From: JAVBKX01 sp031553835
GTDB taxonomy: Bacteria; Bacteroidota; Bacteroidia; Bacteroidales; Azobacteroidaceae
Length of the DNA: 23,451 nt
Assembly (NCBI GenBank): GCA_031553835.1
Contig: JAVBKX010000022.1
Coordinates: 1-23,451, forward strand
Direction of reading: 5' to 3'
Shown here: positions 16,597 through 23,451 of the stretch, in pieces
How positions within the stretch are numbered: the first letter of the stretch is position 1
Layout of the letters: each line of letters opens with the position of its first letter
Notes under the pieces: model-generated
The model's input: the letters and a program-made list of their open reading frames with translations, nothing else
Databases searched by the model: none
What the model was told of the DNA's origin: nothing
Made by a program: the position numbers and the translations under genes

Positions 16597-17673
16597 TTAT
16601 TTCCACTTCAAAAGGCGACGAATAATGGAGTCTTCTTCCTCTTTGTTGTCTGTTGCCACCCAAAGAAAAATACCGGCCGGAGACACTTCATTCATAAACG
16701 CTTCCAAATCTTTTTTATCTAAATCGACAATAATCGATACTCCTTGGGATTGCACATACTTTATAAACGGAATATGTTGCATAACCGGATAATCGTCGGC
16801 CATTCCCTGCACCCACTGTATGGCTTTAATCTCTTTCACACTCAATATACTGTCGATATGGTTGGCAACTCCTTTCCCATCCACATGAAAAATATTATGA
16901 GTCATCGTTTTTACTTCTTGTTGTAAAGTAGGAAGGGCAAATTCATCAAATTGTTCCGGCGAAATCATAAACGAAAAATCATTGCTTGGAATATGCAGGC
17001 GCCCGCCGGGAACCGGAATGTTCATCCAAGTGGCCGAAGGCATGCCGGCGGCCTTCAGCTTCTGATCAAAATCATCGAAAACATCTAAAAAATGCTCGGT
17101 ACTCAGTTTCATCAATTGATTTACCAGATCCGGATCTATCATCAAATCCACACACAGGTTTTCCGTCCCGCGCCAGGCTGCCACACAATCCATCCCCGGA
17201 TGCAAATCGGTATAGCCTACTATAAATTGCCCATTGCAAATATCCAGCGCTGCGTCTGTCAATTCATGCATTTTCCGGTAATAAAGATTATTTTTATCAA
17301 ATCGTATGTTGGGCAAATCCGAAACATCATCAATAATCGATTCACACCAGGAAGTCACTTCACCAAATTCCAATCCGGCGCCATGCACCGCGGCATAAAA
17401 ATTGGGTCCCAAATTGGGCATGTACACCGGAAAAGTTTCGGCATTGAACACTTTTCCTTTCACCGAATCCAAAAAAGTTTTCGCCTGAAATTCAGCATCC
17501 ATCCAACGTTCTTTGAGCGAAATATGACCTGAATTGCTGACCATGGAATCGTATTCGGCATTATGCCGGTGAAAGCGAATCGGAACCCGGTCTGTAATTT
17601 CCTGATTAAACCATGCCTCAATCCGTTTGATGCAAGTGTCAAAATCGGGTTTAGTTTCCAAATAAAAACTCAT
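16597..17673 (-). CDS. UroD-family methyltransferase-like protein, H-x-D variant
   Basis: The start is set at the ATG at 17673 (358 residues, MSFYLETKPDF), because the 57 upstream in-frame codons overlap the end of the glycosyltransferase gene and lack family character. The protein has a UroD/methyltransferase-like barrel. In place of the MtaA zinc sequence H-x-C it has H263-V-D265-G (FHVDGKG), then NHIDSIL (271-277) and AIQWVQGM (284-291). This pattern marks a branch of UroD-like proteins without assigned activity that is often found near corrinoid proteins. It is the first gene of the methyltransferase operon, 12 bp before the AraC-corrinoid gene. By context it may be the substrate-specific methyltransferase that loads the corrinoid, with the MtaA-like protein unloading it, or the reverse. 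Heme-pathway decarboxylase activity is unlikely. Confidence 0.78.
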   Translation of the reverse strand: MSFYLETKPDFDTCIKRIEAWFNQEITDRVPIRFHRHNAEYDSMVSNSGHISLKERWMDAEFQAKTFLDSVKGKVFNAETFPVYMPNLGPNFYAAVHGAGLEFGEVTSWCESIIDDVSDLPNIRFDKNNLYYRKMHELTDAALDICNGQFIVGYTDLHPGMDCVAAWRGTENLCVDLMIDPDLVNQLMKLSTEHFLDVFDDFDQKLKAAGMPSATWMNIPVPGGRLHIPSNDFSFMISPEQFDEFALPTLQQEVKTMTHNIFHVDGKGVANHIDSILSVKEIKAIQWVQGMADDYPVMQHIPFIKYVQSQGVSIIVDLDKKDLEAFMNEVSPAGIFLWVATDNKEEEDSIIRRLLKWK

Positions 17674-17685
17674 TGATATTCTAAC

Positions 17686-17752
17686 TTTTCTGATTGATAA
17701 TATTGACATTACTTCACAATACAAAATTGCGAATATTATTTCAGTCAGAAAA
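17686..17752 (-). promoter_or_regulatory. Inverted repeat around candidate promoter of methyltransferase operon
   Basis: The plus-strand arms 17686-17704 (TTTTCTGATTGATAATATT) and 17732-17752 are imperfectly complementary: the outer TTTTCTGA/TCAGAAAA and inner ATAATATT/AATATTAT blocks pair exactly. Between them, on the minus strand, CAATTTTG (17729-17722) matches the TAnnTTTG box in all but one base. A start site there would give a leader of roughly 40 nt before the ATG at 17673. This is the natural place for the encoded AraC-type regulator to bind, which is an inference. Confidence 0.35.
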
Positions 17753-17803
17753 TAGATAGATTGGTATAAAAAAGATGGATATTTATTGCCTCGCGCAAAA
17801 TGG

Positions 17804-18955
17804 TCATTTGCATTTTTCGAACCGGAAGTAAACGGGATGCACAAAATTCAGGTATTTCACAATTTTAAATGCATTGAAATAATTGAAAAACCGTTTTCTG
17901 AATGCCTGAAAAGAAGCAGTGTATTGCTTAATTTCCACCATTTTTTCCACAAAACCATCCTGTATCAAAAATTGCTTTAAAGGCGACTCATATTGGCTGA
18001 TCATTTGTTCGATAAAACAAGTATCGGCCTGATAAAATGCTTCCAGATCGGCAAACAAACATGTTAATAACCGGAATGCTTCCCGCGAATGCATCTCTTT
18101 CTTGCCTTCAACCATAATCTTCGCTACAGCCGGGCCTGTACCGAACGGTACACGATCAGACAAACGCGCTGCGGGATATACAACAGTTGTATCAATGAAT
18201 TGACTTTTCCCTAAAGGAAACACTTTTTGCAGGAAATAAAAATCTTCACCGGCCTGCTGTTTTCCCATTCCTCCTGCCTGTGCGTATATTTTTGCACGCA
18301 CAGCAAAAGCCGAGCCAATGGTAAAATACGGATATGGAAATCCTGTCGAAGCCAGCATTTGCCGATAGTCGCGCAAGTATTTCTCATACAATTCGACAGC
18401 CTGCCTCAAAGGATCTGCTTTGGATAAATGCTCCGTCGGATGATGGAATTGAATGGTAGCAGAAAGAAGTTTTTTGTCAGCAGCAAAATGACGATAGATT
18501 TCAGACAAATAATTGGGTTCGACCGTACAATCGGCATCCAATGAAACGATCACTTCGGTCGTTGACCGGTTGCGAACAAAACGGCGCAAAGCCTCATCCA
18601 TTCCCAACTTTCGCGGCAAACCGGCTCCTATGTATTTATCAGGCAGGTGTTCAACAAGTAATGGGATAATATGAAAATTGTCAGTATTATGCATAATCGC
18701 AAAATTTTTTACCAGTTGCCAGGTATTCCGATTTTGCAATAAAACAGATTCAGGAGTACTTTGCCAGGAGTTGATCATTATCAACATTTCGACATTAAAA
18801 CCATTGCGATCGCATTCAATCAGGCTTTCTAATGTTGTCAGCACATCCGGTTCATTGTAGCAAGGAATCACCACAATCAAATCCGGAGGAACAGTCACCG
18901 GAATATCATCTGTCAGAGGAGACGATTGTTGTTTGTTCAAATATTGCTGAATCAT
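17804..18955 (-). CDS. Family 2 glycosyltransferase (GT-A fold)
   Basis: I start this gene at the ATG at 18955 (383 residues). An in-frame TTG at 18982 lies inside a terminator hairpin and is an unlikely start. Near the N-terminus IVVIPCYNEP (27-36) opens the GT-A nucleotide-binding fold; SLDADC (138-143) holds the D-x-D metal/sugar-nucleotide motif, and GEDFYFLQK (236-244) is the usual downstream ED catalytic region. No membrane segment is evident, so the enzyme is cytosolic or peripheral. It would transfer a sugar from a nucleotide donor to an unknown acceptor. It lies 130 bp upstream of the methyltransferase operon on the same strand and is probably a separate unit. There is no evidence tying it to the PUL. 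Confidence 0.85.
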   Translation of the reverse strand: MIQQYLNKQQSSPLTDDIPVTVPPDLIVVIPCYNEPDVLTTLESLIECDRNGFNVEMLIMINSWQSTPESVLLQNRNTWQLVKNFAIMHNTDNFHIIPLLVEHLPDKYIGAGLPRKLGMDEALRRFVRNRSTTEVIVSLDADCTVEPNYLSEIYRHFAADKKLLSATIQFHHPTEHLSKADPLRQAVELYEKYLRDYRQMLASTGFPYPYFTIGSAFAVRAKIYAQAGGMGKQQAGEDFYFLQKVFPLGKSQFIDTTVVYPAARLSDRVPFGTGPAVAKIMVEGKKEMHSREAFRLLTCLFADLEAFYQADTCFIEQMISQYESPLKQFLIQDGFVEKMVEIKQYTASFQAFRKRFFNYFNAFKIVKYLNFVHPVYFRFEKCK

Positions 18956-18968
18956 GTGATAAATGACA

Positions 18969-19003
18969 ACGGCCAATGACAAATTGTTTTCGTCATTGGC
19001 CGT
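18969..19003 (-). terminator. Strong hairpin after the OmpH-like gene
   Basis: ACGGCCAATGAC (18969-18980) and GTCATTGGCCGT (18992-19003) pair perfectly over 12 bp with an 11-nt loop. The hairpin lies 22 bp after the stop codon of the OmpH-like gene. In that direction it is followed by TGTCATTTATC, a weak U tract; on the plus strand ATTTTAA follows. It probably terminates the ompH transcript and isolates it from the glycosyltransferase gene. Confidence 0.6.
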
Positions 19004-19025
19004 ATTTTAACTAAGGATTGTATTG

Positions 19026-19628
19026 TTATTTCTTTTCCGGTTTATATCTGGAATTCAAAAATTCTAACACTTGTTTCGTGATGTCATACGCCTCGTTGGC
19101 CAACAAAATATTGTCATTCCCGGCATTACTGAAAATGAATTGATATTTTTTACTTGCATTGAATATTTTAAGAGCAACCATCACCGTGTCACTCAATTGT
19201 TGGTTCACCCTCAGGCGCTCCATTTCCAATTCATTTTGATTGCGGGCCATCAATTCTTGCAGATCCCGTTGTTTTTTTTCTAATCGTTGTTGCTCAGAAA
19301 CAGCGCGTTCGCGGCTCAAAAAAGCGTTATTATTCACTTTATTTTCAAAATCCACCATTTCGGCCGACAGTTGTTGCCCTTTTTGATTAATGGAAGCCCG
19401 GGAAGTTTCCACTTTATGCATTAATGCATCATTCAAATCTTTAGCATAGTTGTAGTTCAACAATAAAGTATCCGTATTGACATAGGCAACCGGCAATAAG
19501 ACAACAGCAGAATCACCACCACTCATGACCGGATCATTACCTGTTTTGTTACCCGAAAACTGCAAAATGAATAAAATAATAACTGCTACGGCAAGAATTC
19601 CGCTAATAATGTAATTTGTATTCTTCAT
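19026..19628 (-). CDS. OmpH/Skp family periplasmic chaperone-like protein
   Basis: The 200-residue protein has one N-terminal hydrophobic segment (about 5-23) and then a mature region beginning with the typical AYVNTDTLLLNYNYAKDL (48-65). A charged, Gln-rich central region (about 75-145) is predicted to form the paired helical arms of Skp/OmpH, and the end, SNAGNDNILLANEAYDITKQVLEFLN, is characteristic. Skp proteins hold unfolded outer-membrane proteins in the periplasm. The uncleaved-looking N-terminus suggests a membrane-anchored form. The gene follows the 70-residue membrane protein gene by 29 bp, and the two are probably co-transcribed. Confidence 0.85.
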   Translation of the reverse strand: MKNTNYIISGILAVAVIILFILQFSGNKTGNDPVMSGGDSAVVLLPVAYVNTDTLLLNYNYAKDLNDALMHKVETSRASINQKGQQLSAEMVDFENKVNNNAFLSRERAVSEQQRLEKKQRDLQELMARNQNELEMERLRVNQQLSDTVMVALKIFNASKKYQFIFSNAGNDNILLANEAYDITKQVLEFLNSRYKPEKK

Positions 19629-19657
19629 AAAATGTTTATTTATTCTTTTTTAACTTG

Positions 19658-19870
19658 TCAAGCATTATTAATCCGATCCAAAAGATTTTGCCGGTTTCTT
19701 TCTCTGGCATCCATACTATGAGCACAAGAAATCCCTTTCCCTTGTAATTTGCTGTTGTTTCCTATATGTACATTTGGAAATGTTCCATTTTTAGTAAAGA
19801 AAACCTTAACGCCAAGGAGCAAAACACAAGCAAAAACCAGTATAATTGTAACGATAAAAACGGGAATCAT
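19658..19870 (-). CDS. Small single-pass membrane protein, function unknown
   Basis: The 70-residue product has one transmembrane segment (about 3-24, FIVTIILVFACVLLLGVKVFF) followed by a short hydrophilic tail with FPNVHIGNN and KGISCAHSMDARER. The tail looks like that of small Bacteroidales membrane proteins I have seen annotated only as hypothetical. The single cysteine in GISCAHS could be functional. It is the first gene of a two-gene unit with the OmpH-like gene and has a promoter-like box just upstream. No function can be assigned. Confidence 0.75.
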   Translation of the reverse strand: MIPVFIVTIILVFACVLLLGVKVFFTKNGTFPNVHIGNNSKLQGKGISCAHSMDARERNRQNLLDRINNA

Positions 19871-19896
19871 TCAATATGATTTTTCTTTTTCGCCCG

Positions 19897-19904
19897 CAAA
19901 TATA
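19897..19904 (-). promoter_or_regulatory. -7 promoter box for the small-protein/ompH unit
   Basis: Read on the minus strand, TATATTTG matches TAnnTTTG exactly and lies about 26 bp before the ATG at 19870. A -33 element is not clear. The divergent pepD gene must have its own promoter in the same 143-bp gap, but I see no exact match for it. Confidence 0.45.
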
Positions 19905-20013
19905 GTAGTAATTATGTTTAAAATCCATTTTTTTCTTGAATATTCTGTGTTTTTTGTGTTTCTTTATCGTTTCAAACTCAATTTTATTCGAATTACTTAA
20001 ATTATTAACACTT

Positions 20014-21471
20014 ATGGAAGTAAAGAATTTGAACCCGGCAGGTATATGGAAGTTCTTTGATGAAGTCACAAAAGTTCCCCGTCCATCTAAAAAAGAAGGG
20101 AAAATTGTTCAGTATTTATTGGACTTCGCAAGAAAGTACAACCTGGAAGTACAAAAAGATGAAGCAAACAATGTCCTGATCAAAAAAGGAGCTACTGCAG
20201 GAAAAGAACAAGTACCGACTATCATACTACAATCGCATGTAGATATGGTGTGCGAAAAAAACAACGATGTAAAACATGATTTCGAACACGACCCGATTCA
20301 AACTTATATTGAGAATGGTTGGGTAAAAGCCCGCGGCACTACCCTCGGCGCCGACGATGGAATCGGAGTCGCTTGTGCACTGGCGATTTTAGCATCCGAC
20401 GATGTTGAACATGGCCCATTAGAATGTCTTTTTACTACTGACGAAGAAACGGGACTTACCGGCGCCAACGCCCTTAAACCGGGCTTTTTGACCGGAAACA
20501 CATTGATTAATCTCGATACGGAAGAAGAAGGACAATTCTATATCGGCTGTGCCGGAGGAAAAAACATCATCGCTACGTTTACTTATCAACCCGAAAAAGC
20601 GCCGTCGGATTATTTCTGGTTTGAAGTACAAGTAAAAGGATTGAGCGGGGGACATTCGGGAAGCGAAATCCACAAAGGATTGGGCAACGCCAATAAAATA
20701 TTGAACCGCTACTTGTGGACTTTAAATCAAAAATGTCCTGTATTATTAGTGTCTATCGATGGCGGAAATTTATCGAACGCCATCCCGCGCGAAGCCAAAG
20801 CCATTGCCGGAGTTCCAGGCGATTGCAAAGAAAACGCCCGCGTTTTATTAAACACCCTTATCGCCGAAGTAGAAGCGGAATTAAAACAAATCGATCCGGC
20901 GGTCAATTTAAGTTTGTCATCAGTAGCTGCACCAACCGAATGTATAGATAAAAAAACAGGCGATCAGTTAATGAATGCATTATATGCATGTCCTCATGGA
21001 GTGATCGGCATGAGTTTCGAAATTCCCGGTTTAGTCGAAACTTCTACCAACCTGGCTTCTGTCAAAATGCCCGGAAACAATCAGATTGTAGTTACTACCA
21101 GCCAACGCAGCTCTGCCAATTCGCTGAAAATTGATATTGCCAACATGGTAACCTCCGTTTTCAAATTGGCCGGAGCCGGCGTAAAAGCAACTGACGGGTA
21201 TCCGGGGTGGAAACCGAATGCCAATTCCGGAATATTGAAATTATCCAAAAAAGTATATACCGATTTATTTAAAAAAGAACCGGAAATAATGGCTATTCAC
21301 GCCGGATTGGAATGTGGATTATTCCTTGAAAAATATCCGAATCTCGACATGATTTCCTGTGGTCCGACCATTTTAGGCGCCCATTCTCCGGAAGAACGAA
21401 TGGAAATTGAAACCGTAGAGAAATGGTGGAAATTTGTCACCGCTTTACTAAAAAGCATTCCGGCAAAATAA
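20014..21471 (+). CDS. pepD: Aminoacyl-histidine dipeptidase (peptidase D, M20 family)
   Basis: The start is the ATG at 20014, giving 485 residues (MEVKNLNPAGIWKFFDEV), the usual PepD length. An in-frame ATG 26 codons upstream gives a non-homologous extension. The protein is a dizinc M20 metallopeptidase that cleaves Xaa-His and other dipeptides in the cytoplasm. Metal and catalytic residues are visible: QSHVDMV with H75 and D77, GADDGIG with D114/D115, TDEETGL with E144/E145, NLDTEEEG with D168, and a late GAHSPEE that supplies the last His ligand. The lid domain begins after GGHSGSEIHKG. It stands alone in its direction, facing away from the minus-strand genes, and looks like a housekeeping gene. 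Confidence 0.96.
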   Translation: MEVKNLNPAGIWKFFDEVTKVPRPSKKEGKIVQYLLDFARKYNLEVQKDEANNVLIKKGATAGKEQVPTIILQSHVDMVCEKNNDVKHDFEHDPIQTYIENGWVKARGTTLGADDGIGVACALAILASDDVEHGPLECLFTTDEETGLTGANALKPGFLTGNTLINLDTEEEGQFYIGCAGGKNIIATFTYQPEKAPSDYFWFEVQVKGLSGGHSGSEIHKGLGNANKILNRYLWTLNQKCPVLLVSIDGGNLSNAIPREAKAIAGVPGDCKENARVLLNTLIAEVEAELKQIDPAVNLSLSSVAAPTECIDKKTGDQLMNALYACPHGVIGMSFEIPGLVETSTNLASVKMPGNNQIVVTTSQRSSANSLKIDIANMVTSVFKLAGAGVKATDGYPGWKPNANSGILKLSKKVYTDLFKKEPEIMAIHAGLECGLFLEKYPNLDMISCGPTILGAHSPEERMEIETVEKWWKFVTALLKSIPAK

Positions 21472-21496
21472 AACCTGTTTGTCACCGTTTATTATA

Positions 21497-21583
21497 GAAC
21501 ACGGATGACACGGAAAACACAGGATTTCACGGCTTTAATTCAAATATCCGTGATACTCCGCGTAGTCCGTGCCATCCGTGTTT
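21497..21583. repeat. Imperfect palindromic repeat rich in CACGGAT/ATCCGTG
   Basis: Left arm 21497-21532 and right arm 21548-21583 pair at 27 of 36 positions around a 15-nt loop. Each arm repeats CACGG-type words (ACACGGATGACACGG on the left, GTCCGTGCCATCCGTG on the right). Repeats of this wording occur as dispersed intergenic elements in Bacteroidota genomes, from general knowledge. It sits between pepD and the next plus-strand gene and may act as a terminator or mRNA-end hairpin. Confidence 0.6.
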
Positions 21584-21606
21584 CATTTTACATCAAATTG
21601 TTGTTT

Positions 21607-23106
21607 ATGTCGCTTGTTCGTCTTTTTCCGTACTCAATTGTTTTGGTTTTGTTTTCGCTTTTTTCCTGCGAAACGGATTTCGACAATTATTCCACTGATA
21701 AAAATCATATCCTTTCTTTTTCCACCGATACATTGTCGATTGACACCATCTTATCTACAGTCGGAACAAAAACGTATCAGTTTATGGTCTATAACCGCAA
21801 CGACGAACGGCTGCGGATTTCGTCCATTGAACTGCAAGGAGGATCCGACAGCGAGTTTCGTATCAATGTCGATGGCATGAAAGGATGCCGGTTTGAAAAT
21901 GTGGAAATCGAAAAAAATGACAGCATGTATATCAAAGTAGAAGCAACCGCTCCTCATAATGATGAAACAAAACCAATATTACTCCGCGATTATGTAAAAT
22001 TCATTACCAATACAGTTCAACAGCAGGTTGTACTGGAAGCATACGGGCAGGATGTCGTAATTATACGGGGCGACGTCATTGCATCAGATAGCACACTTAG
22101 CAATCAAAAACCATACTTAGTATATGACAGCTTATATGTAAAAGAAGGCGCTACTTTAAACATACAACAGGGAACAACATTTTATTTTTACAATAAAGCA
22201 GAATTGATTGTCGCCGGCACATTGCAAGTCGCCGGCACGTTACAACAACCGGTAGTTTTTCGTGGCGACCGCTTGGATATCAACATAAATGTGCCTTACG
22301 ACAGACTTCCGGGACAATGGGGAGGAATTTATTTCAAATCATCCAGTTACAACAATAAAATCGAATATGCTCACATCCGAAACGGATTGTATGGCCTCGA
22401 TTTTGAACGTTCCGAAACCGATCAGCCAAAATTAACCATTTCTAATTCGGTAGTTACCAATAGCTCTCATACTCTCATTTCGGCTGTTAATTGTAAAATC
22501 GATGGCACAAACTGTGAATTTTCCAATGCCGGCGGAGGATTGATGCTGTTGACCGGCGGGGAATATAGTTTTACCCAATGTACTTTAGCCAATTATTTTG
22601 TGTGGGGAGGAAGTACACCCGGCAATACAGTGATGTTAGTCAACACATGGTATGATCCGGCTGCAAAAGATACGATTCCAATGGCCATTACAAAAGCCGA
22701 TTTTTTAAACAGCATTCTCTATGGATCATCAACATCAGCGGGAGTCGCTGTTTACAAAAATTCCGGAAAATTTTCGGATACACCACTCAATTATATTTTC
22801 AATTCTTGTTTGCTACGTACAGGCGATAGTAAAGACACCCACCGTATTATCCGTGAAAATGACGGAGAAAAAGTGATCGATTGCCTTTTTGATAAGGATC
22901 CCGAATTTGTAAATTCCGGAAAAACGATAAACGGAGACAATCCTTATACCTATGATTTCCGCTTGGATTCGATTTCTCCGGCACGCAACGCAGCAGACCC
23001 TGCTATTGCAAGTCAAGCGCCTTATGATATGAACGGGATTTCAAGATTTTTGGACGAAGGACCCGATATGGGCGCTTATGAATGGGTTAATGGGGGTAAA
23101 CAATAA
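21607..23106 (+). CDS. Surface lipoprotein with right-handed beta-helix
   Basis: The start is the ATG at 21607 (499 residues), because the 34 upstream in-frame codons read through the palindromic repeat. The N-terminus is a lipoprotein signal: MSLVRLFPYSIVLVLFSLFS with the acylated cysteine at residue 21. A beta-sandwich-like region follows (about 25-140). From about 165 on there are beta-helix turns: LNIQQGTTFYFY, ELIVAGTLQVAGTLQQPVVF, QWGGIYF, NKIEYAHIRNG and LTISNSVV. It ends with SPARNAADPAIA, GISRFLDEGPDMGAYEW, a common tail of secreted Bacteroidota beta-helix proteins. No catalytic residues of polysaccharide lyases are clear. It could bind or process surface polysaccharide. Its role is unknown, and it is not clearly linked to the PUL. 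Confidence 0.82.
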   Translation: MSLVRLFPYSIVLVLFSLFSCETDFDNYSTDKNHILSFSTDTLSIDTILSTVGTKTYQFMVYNRNDERLRISSIELQGGSDSEFRINVDGMKGCRFENVEIEKNDSMYIKVEATAPHNDETKPILLRDYVKFITNTVQQQVVLEAYGQDVVIIRGDVIASDSTLSNQKPYLVYDSLYVKEGATLNIQQGTTFYFYNKAELIVAGTLQVAGTLQQPVVFRGDRLDININVPYDRLPGQWGGIYFKSSSYNNKIEYAHIRNGLYGLDFERSETDQPKLTISNSVVTNSSHTLISAVNCKIDGTNCEFSNAGGGLMLLTGGEYSFTQCTLANYFVWGGSTPGNTVMLVNTWYDPAAKDTIPMAITKADFLNSILYGSSTSAGVAVYKNSGKFSDTPLNYIFNSCLLRTGDSKDTHRIIRENDGEKVIDCLFDKDPEFVNSGKTINGDNPYTYDFRLDSISPARNAADPAIASQAPYDMNGISRFLDEGPDMGAYEWVNGGKQ

Positions 23107-23301
23107 GTTGGGATAAAGTTACAATAACATTTAGATTAAAAGCCATATATTTTTGTAAAACGTTTTTTTGTAAGTCCGCATTAAAAGCAGATGTAATAAA
23201 GAAATTTTCACTGAAAATAAATTCATTTCTTATGATGCCTCCATAAAAGTACAATTTGACCAGGATACTTGTTCCTCCATCTCCTATTTGGCTGAATGTA
23301 T

Positions 23302-23451
23302 TAGGGCAACCGCATCTTAATTTGTTAGGATTTTCAATAAATACTCATTATTCCCTCCGGCATCGAGTCTTTTTCCCTTCACGCTTCTTTTCTTAGAATT
23401 TTCATTTTTAATCAGATTAAGCGCAATCCGATTAATCATGGAAAAATTTTG
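23302..23451 (-). mobile_element. ISAs1-family insertion sequence, one end (partial)
   Basis: The element enters from the right edge of the window. Its probable outer end is TAGGGCAACCGCATCTT (23302-23318), which has the AGGGCAxxCGC character I associate with ISAs1-family terminal repeats and directly adjoins the transposase stop codon. The other end and any target duplication lie outside the window. Confidence 0.6.
23317..23451 (-). CDS. ISAs1-family transposase, C-terminal end (truncated by window)
   Basis: The minus strand reads in frame from the window edge to a TAA at 23317-23319. The 44 visible residues begin QNFSMINRIALNLIKNE and end with KGKRLDAGGNNEYLLKILTN. This matches the conserved tail of ISAs1-family DDE transposases (N-x-x-x-RRIALNLLK, then KGKRxxA-x-W-x-x-x-YLxxIL), with a Gly where the family usually has Trp. 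Completeness cannot be judged because the N-terminal part is not in the window. Confidence 0.75.
   Translation of the reverse strand, partial: QNFSMINRIALNLIKNENSKKRSVKGKRLDAGGNNEYLLKILTN

Noticed and set aside
13983..17673. Either UroD-family gene as the heme-pathway uroporphyrinogen decarboxylase (hemE).
   Set aside because: Neighbouring corrinoid and reactivation genes, the zinc ligands of the MtaA type in one and the HVDG/IQWVQG pattern in the other fit methyltransferase-like subfamilies. No other heme genes are present.
17674..17844. A 57-residue N-terminal extension of the H-x-D UroD protein.
   Set aside because: It overlaps the end of the glycosyltransferase gene, contains the promoter region, and lacks family similarity. 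The protein starts naturally at MSFYLETKP.
18956..18982. A TTG start that would lengthen the glycosyltransferase by 9 residues.
   Set aside because: The TTG lies in the loop of the 12-bp terminator hairpin after ompH, and the extra residues are encoded by the hairpin arm. The ATG at 18955 is more plausible.
19936..20013. A 26-residue N-terminal extension of PepD that looks like a hydrophobic signal.
   Set aside because: PepD is cytosolic and about 485 residues long from the ATG at 20014. The extension is translated AT-rich leader.
21505..21606. An upstream start for the beta-helix lipoprotein.
   Set aside because: These codons lie in the palindromic repeat and would bury the lipoprotein signal 35 residues inside the protein.
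23155..23178. An AAAACGTTTT palindrome (23157-23166) that resembles a LacI-type operator.
   Set aside because: It is a short, AT-rich palindrome of a kind frequent by chance, with no gene start positioned downstream on either strand.
1..23451. CRISPR arrays, rRNA genes and phage genes.
   Set aside because: No regularly spaced repeats, no rRNA-like sequence and no phage structural or integrase genes were seen on reading both strands.

Overview
The window looks like a chromosomal segment of a member of Bacteroidota, most likely an anaerobic, polysaccharide-degrading member of Bacteroidales. The reasons are a SusC/SusD pair, C-terminal type IX secretion (T9SS) sorting domains on two proteins, A-rich ribosome-binding regions without clear Shine-Dalgarno sites, TAnnTTTG-type promoter boxes, and moderately AT-rich coding DNA. 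No closer taxonomic placement can be made by eye.

Layout. Bases 1-734 hold no intact gene. They contain a promoter-like region with an exact 13-bp direct repeat and decayed fragments that resemble DUF1573-type envelope proteins. Bases 735-17673 hold ten minus-strand genes with very short gaps. In transcription order these are: a UroD-family methyltransferase-like protein; an AraC-type regulator fused in frame to a complete corrinoid (B12) carrier protein; a second, MtaA-like UroD-family protein with an intact zinc site; a stand-alone MetH-type reactivation protein; a GH36-like glycosidase; then, after a 104-bp gap with a terminator-like hairpin and a 21-bp palindrome, SusC, SusD, a T9SS-tagged FG-GAP/VCBS protein, a T9SS-tagged alpha-galactosidase-like (clan GH-D) enzyme, and a sugar/proton symporter.

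Upstream lie ordinary-looking genes: a family 2 glycosyltransferase, an OmpH/Skp-like protein and a 70-residue membrane protein (all minus), then aminoacyl-histidine dipeptidase (pepD) and a beta-helix lipoprotein (both plus). The right edge enters an insertion sequence: the C-terminal end of an ISAs1-family transposase and its apparent terminal repeat.

The point of interest is the join between a polysaccharide utilisation locus (PUL) and a corrinoid methyltransferase module. The likely division of labour is outer-membrane uptake by SusCD, cleavage by surface (T9SS) and periplasmic alpha-galactosidase-like enzymes, monosaccharide import by the MFS symporter, and cytoplasmic methyl-group removal through the corrinoid protein. 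I infer, but cannot prove, that the locus handles O-methylated sugars or glycosides anaerobically. In the AraC-corrinoid fusion the methyl carrier is physically part of the transcription factor, which suggests that methylation or redox state of the cobalt controls the locus, loosely analogous to Ada.
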